From Carya illinoinensis (taxonomy: Eukaryota > Streptophyta > Magnoliopsida > Fagales > Juglandaceae): a stretch of 64,000 bases of DNA. The notes below the pieces were generated by a model that ran no database searches, had not been told where the DNA came from, and saw nothing but the letters and a program-made list of their open reading frames with translations. The stretch lies in the NCBI RefSeq assembly GCF_018687715.1, contig NC_056754.1, positions 17,779,501 through 17,843,500 of the forward strand, given 5' to 3'. The translations under genes were made by a program, and so were the position numbers. How positions within the stretch are numbered: the first letter of the stretch is position 1; every line of letters starts with the position of its first letter. Positions 59,762-64,000 of the stretch are shown piece after piece.

Positions 59762-61067
59762 ATGGATCCCTACGGCAAAGAAGTGGTACTAATCACGGGG
59801 TGTACGACTGGAGGCATAGGCCATGCCCTGGCCCGGGCGTTCGCCGCCAATGACTGCCTGGTCGTGGCCACCAGCAGGTCCCAGGGTTCGATGTCCGATC
59901 TCCAGAACGACCCCAGATTCTTCCTGCAAGAATTGGATGTTCTGTCAGAAGAGAGCGTACATCACGTGCTTGCCAATGTTCTGGAGAAGTATGGTCGGAT
60001 AGATGTGCTGGTTAATAATGCTGGGGTGCAGTGTGTAGCCCCTCTTGCTGAGATCCCTCTCTCTGCTCTCCAAGACACTTTCAATACAAACGTCTATGGT
60101 AATAATAGTCTTCCGCGTTATGTCTCTTCTTCTCTTTTTCCTCTGAGATATGCTTAATCTGTGTTTCTCGGTTGGGTGTTTTTTTTTTTTTTTTTTTTTT
60201 TTTAGCGATTCCCAACATAGTACATGAGGATCTATGAGTTTGCACTGCTGAGTTTTGATTTCCTGCTGATGGTGCAAAATCAGACAACTTATGAATGGCA
60301 TCGTTATTCTTGTGGATATCAATGATTTTCTGTGTGCGTGGGTGTCTGCGTTAATAGTGGAAAATTCAAGATTTCAGCTTAAATTGCAACCTTCTATCAG
60401 TTGGGGATGTAATTTGGAACTGTGTTATGATGGATCTTTCACTGTTTACATCCTGGAAAGCTAATTCCGCGGATTGATTTTTCAGAAACTGTATCACTTA
60501 TATTTATGCTGCGCTGGCAGACCGATGCTCTTCTAGTAACGATTCTTTATTCTCCAAATGAAGAACTTCATTCTTCTACTTGCCAGCTTCTGAAACGAGG
60601 CAGAACATCCATGCCTCCTTCAATTCAATACACTATTCGACAGTTCAATTCAACACACACCCACAAACAAATACTTGAATTGTAGCTTTTTCCCAATAAT
60701 GTCCTAGGACAGGAAAACTTGGCCCCAAAAGCATCCCCCGTGACTGAATAACTTTATATTACCATCCAGAAAGCTTGGAATTTATCTAATACTACAAAAA
60801 AGTTGAACAAAAGATGAAGCATCACATTAACATCCAGCAAACTGGTTGACCACATCCTCTTGATCTTTCTAAACCTAACTGCATAGTTGACCTAGTGAGC
60901 ACATTGATGCAAAGGAGAAATTGGATGATTGGGATTTGTGAAATGTTTCAAATGTTATAAGTTTGGCTATGGATATGGAGCTTAATTCCAGGTTTTATAC
61001 ATTGTAACACCTGGTGCTGCATCTGATTAATAAAAACCTTTTGCGATTACAAGCAGAGGCAACCACT

Positions 61068-61105
<38 letters not shown>

Positions 61106-62248
61106 AAAGGAATCTCTTCATATCTAAATTCCTGTTTTTCTTTTTCTTTTTTTTCTTTTTTTCTCTCTCTCAAATATCTCTTATTTCTTTGTTTACTTGG
61201 AGAACGTTGTTAACAGCATTTATAATAAGATCCATTTTCTTTGTTTATATTGTCATACTCTTAATAGGTCCACTACGGTTGGTTCAAGCAGTTGTTCCTC
61301 ACATGGCATCCAGGAAAAAGGGGAAGATCGTAAATGTTGGAAGCATAACTGTTATGGGACCTGGACCATGGTCCGGTGCCTATACTGCATCCAAAGCTGC
61401 TTTGCATGCACTGACTGATACATTGAGGTATGTATATTCCCTGGATCAATCCTTATAATAAGCCAAGTTTACATCTGCATGAAAACAGAAGGTATTATCC
61501 CTACCCTGCAAAAACAAAAAGCACAAAAAAGTTAGTTTGCTTGCATATTGTTGGTGTTGTCAGTTATTTTGCTTATAGGGCACTGATATATATGCACAAA
61601 GATGTTGATGAGAATTATCTTACTAAACAAACTATTACTGTTTAGCAGAATGACATATTGGAAACTTCATGAAGAAACCCAATGACACAAATATGTTGAA
61701 TGATTATGTTTACAAGTTAAAACTTTCTATTTCGTTTTAGCATGAGCATGGTATCTTAGTATCTAATCCATTCGGAGACCATCTCCTAGTTCATGGCTTT
61801 TTTATGGCTTTCTCACTTCTTATGGGGGATCCAGTGGGTTACTGAAGCAATTGGAATAAAAGGTTGGTGGATCCTTGTTATCTGGTAATTGAAACTCCAT
61901 GTTACATGCAGATTGGAACTCAGACCTTTGGGGATCCATGTTATCAATGTTGTCCCAGGAGCTACCAGGTCGAACATCGGGAATTCAGCCATAGCCAACT
62001 ACAACCGGATGCCTGAATGGAGCCTATACAAGCCCTTTGAAGCAGCCATCCGAGAGAGAGCCCATTTTTCACAAGGACATAAGTCGACCCCTTCAGAGGA
62101 GTTTGCAAGGAAGACAGTGGCTGCTGTGCTGAAGAAGAATCCTCCGGCCTGGTTCTCCTCTGGCCGTTACTCCACCATTATGGCAGTCATGTACCATCTG
62201 CCACTCTTTATTAGAGATTTTATTCTTAGATTGGCAATGAAATGTTGA
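59762..62248 (+). CDS. Short-chain dehydrogenase/reductase, AYR1-like (1-acyl-dihydroxyacetone-phosphate reductase type)
   Basis: Three exons, 59762-60098, 61268-61427 and 61912-62248, join exactly and give 277 residues. The Rossmann nucleotide motif is TGCTTGGIG (12-20), a TGxxxGGIG form, followed by the NNAG structural motif (85-88). The catalytic residues are Ser138 and Tyr151-x3-Lys155 (GAYTASK), and PG (181-182) follows. The C-terminal end is hydrophobic (about 255-275), compatible with membrane association. The TGCxxGGIG form and length match proteins annotated as NADPH-dependent 1-acyldihydroxyacetone phosphate reductase, which reduce acyl-DHAP to lysophosphatidate in ether-lipid and phospholipid synthesis. 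The biochemical role in plants is inferred from the family. The start is the only in-frame ATG before the Rossmann motif. The first intron holds a T run (60179-60203) and a (CT)n tract (61070-61102). Confidence 0.92.
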
Positions 62249-63757
62249 ATTGCAACTAGTGGTTACTTTCGATCGATTGCAACTTGTGCTGAAAATAGGC
62301 ACACATGACTACCCTACACTTCATAATTCGAAGATCTTCTTAGAAAACTGAATGACAAAGAAGGTGATAATTAGTCTGTAAAAGGTAATCCATATCTTCA
62401 CGTTTTCGTTGAGTATACAATGAAAGCTGGACAATGAATAAAACGGTTGGCATATTCTCTCAGACAAGACATGGTTGAGGCCATTTATGGCCGCGGTTGT
62501 CTTTAATTTTTGTTTTTTGGTTCCCAGTTCTTAAGTGGGTGCAAAACACATCTTTAAAAATAAATATTAAAAAAATTCATTTGCCTCTGAAAAGAGAGAG
62601 TTATGCACGTATAATCATTTTTGTATATTCCTTACGCATTCTATTGATTTAATTGGACAAAACAACTATTTTATATTACAAATAAAGTGACAGTTAATCA
62701 CATTAATAAAATACGTAAGGAATACACAAAAGTGACTGCACATTCTTTGTTTTAAAAAGAAATAATAATTGAATCCTCTTAAATGAATTACGTTATATAC
62801 AGTAACTTTTATATATTTTTTGTAAATTTCATTAATATGATTAGTCAAACTAGTTATTTTATATTAAAAATAGTGATACTATCAATCACATTAGTAGATT
62901 ACATAAAGAGTACGCAAAAATAACTGTAAATAAAATTTTTATTTTCCAATTACCTGTAAATTTATCAATTCAGTTGTACCGCAATGTGTTAGGGTTGGCT
63001 CAATGCTAGTGACGGCACGGCAGGGTCCAACTATATAGTCTAGACTCTAGAGTGCATATATCGGCTGCACCAACATCCATTTATTTTCATTTCGTTTTGG
63101 GTATAACATCTAACCCGGCAAATGGTACATTCGGGACCATAACAAGTTTGCCCTCACATCTCCCTATCTAAATTTTAACCTAATCGGCTAGTCCAGTTCC
63201 ATTTTTTAGACTTGCGAGATATCGTGCAACAGACTCGGCCAAACTGACTTTCCAGGAAGCCCGATTCATTGATGATAAGTTTTCACTCATTTCACTATGA
63301 AATGATACATATATTATATTTTTTGTTTTTGTGTATATACTTCCCAGTAGTAGCTCACTCAGTGCGACCCCAGGGGCCGACCAAATTAGTTACTGATAAT
63401 TTTGATTTCATTTCAAGCAAGAGAGCTGGTCCACTAAGAAGAGATGAGTTGCACAACGTTGGTTTTTTTTTTTTTGGCAATCTGAAGTGACCACAACAGT
63501 TCCTTTGAGAAAAATCTTATTTTCGATTAGATTTCAAAGTAGGTTATATATCTAAATCCCTAGTCATTTCTGTGCATCTGGGGAATCATCCCGATGGACC
63601 AATTGAGTTCCAGTTATCACCAAATCCGTTGATTACGGGTATTAAAGGCATCCGAATTATCTGCAAATCTCAACAACGCCAATTTGAGGAAAACAAAAAT
63701 GAATGTATGAAAACAAGGTCACGTGATTAACAGCCTATCTAAACTCAATTAACTTTG
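62249..63757. other. Intergenic, two family B MITEs
   Basis: 62,249-62,500 is the 3' region of the reductase gene. 62,600-62,760 and 62,790-62,950 are two family B MITE copies side by side. 63,100-63,480 contains a frame (63269-63490) without recognisable homology. 63,490-63,757 is probably the 3' UTR of the minus-strand gene at the window edge. Confidence 0.5.
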
Positions 63758-64000
63758 TCACTGAGAATGGCGAGGATTACCATAGAATACCATTCCTGGT
63801 GGCTGAAGTGGCCGGAAACTAGGCGGTGCTGGGGGTTGCTGTGTTAGCGGTATTGTTTGCTGCTGAGTTACTTGCAAAGTCATAGGCACCATTGGGCTGA
63901 CCATATGGGGTGGGGGAGGTGGGGGTCCTGGCGGTAAGGGTACAAGGCTATTATAACCATAAGGGGCCATGATTCCTCCTGATGGCTGTAAATACTGTTG
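63758..64000 (-). CDS. Pro/Gln-rich protein, C-terminal 80 residues (cut by the window edge)
   Basis: The minus-strand frame is open from the window edge to a stop at 63758 and ends QPPGMVFYGNPRHSQ. It is rich in proline, glutamine and methionine (PLPPGPPPPPPHMVSPM, TQQQTIPLTQQPP), without signal peptide or domain in the visible part. The composition resembles tails of plant splicing or RNA-processing regulators, but that is not enough to name it. The start and main domains lie outside the window. Confidence 0.6.
   Translation of the reverse strand, partial: QQYLQPSGGIMAPYGYNSLVPLPPGPPPPPPHMVSPMVPMTLQVTQQQTIPLTQQPPAPPSFRPLQPPGMVFYGNPRHSQ

Noticed and set aside
59945..60322. Minus-strand frame of 125 residues over SDR exon 1 and intron 1
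   Set aside because: It contains a poly-Lys run from the intronic T run and overlaps the reductase exon. No motif supports it.

Overview
The window is nuclear DNA of a woody eudicot. The genes have GT-AG introns and AT-rich intergenic DNA. There are (CT)n microsatellites near genes, solo LTRs, an Au-type SINE and several MITE families. The repeat make-up (hAT-like repeats full of CCGGGTT motifs, GGGTTGACCC-type repeats, GTTTGGATgTTGAGATGAG-type MITEs) reminds me of Fagales such as walnut or hickory. That placement is an inference I could not test.

Layout. 1-490 is the edge of an RNase H-like retroelement remnant (minus). 1.0-4.6 kb is repeats, including a 1,335-bp solo LTR with a perfect target-site duplication. 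5.0-8.9 kb is a two-exon gene for a very acidic protein with a basic tail. 11.4-12.2 kb is a decayed LINE with an Au-like SINE. 12.3-13.6 kb (minus) is a two-RRM protein of the UBP1-associated protein 2C type. A tRNA-Val(CAC) lies at 15,953. 16,589-22,643 is a composite hAT-like element. 24.6-29.6 kb is a seven-exon RING-CH membrane E3 ligase. 33.2 kb is a broken F-box gene. 36.96 kb is a one-exon 78-aa protein. 39.7-40.2 kb (minus) is a RING-H2 membrane E3 ligase. 44.9-47.5 kb is Copia-type LTR and gag debris. 48.4 kb is a polyprotein tail remnant. 50.2 kb is a small one-exon ORF. 50.9-51.9 kb is a hAT-like repeat with 8-bp target-site duplications. 57.3-58.7 kb is a second gene-capturing element carrying exon 1 of an integrin-linked-kinase-like gene. 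59.8-62.2 kb is a three-exon short-chain dehydrogenase/reductase. 63.76 kb to the edge is the 3' end of a Pro/Gln-rich protein gene (minus).

Main discovery. The 6-kb element at 16,589-22,643 has near-matching ends (ATTCATCCGGG / GTTCATCCGGG), CCGGGTT-rich subterminal regions and an exact 8-bp target-site duplication (acgctcct), so it looks like a non-autonomous hAT-type element. Its cargo contains fragments of two chromatin-silencing genes. One is an intron-containing piece of the RNase IIIa domain of a Dicer-like 3 gene, with its frame still open. The other is, on the opposite strand, part of the MBD domain of an MBD10/11-like methyl-CpG-binding gene. A candidate captured 5'-leader exon near the right end could start a minus-strand transcript running antisense to the Dicer fragment. 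A 3.3-kb solo LTR (target-site duplication acaag) later landed inside the element. A transposon carrying pieces of the machinery that normally silences transposons deserves a small-RNA and transcript check. The second capture element at 57.3 kb suggests repeated gene capture in this genome.

No operon-like or functional clustering is visible among the host genes. They are ordinary housekeeping or signalling genes separated by repeats.
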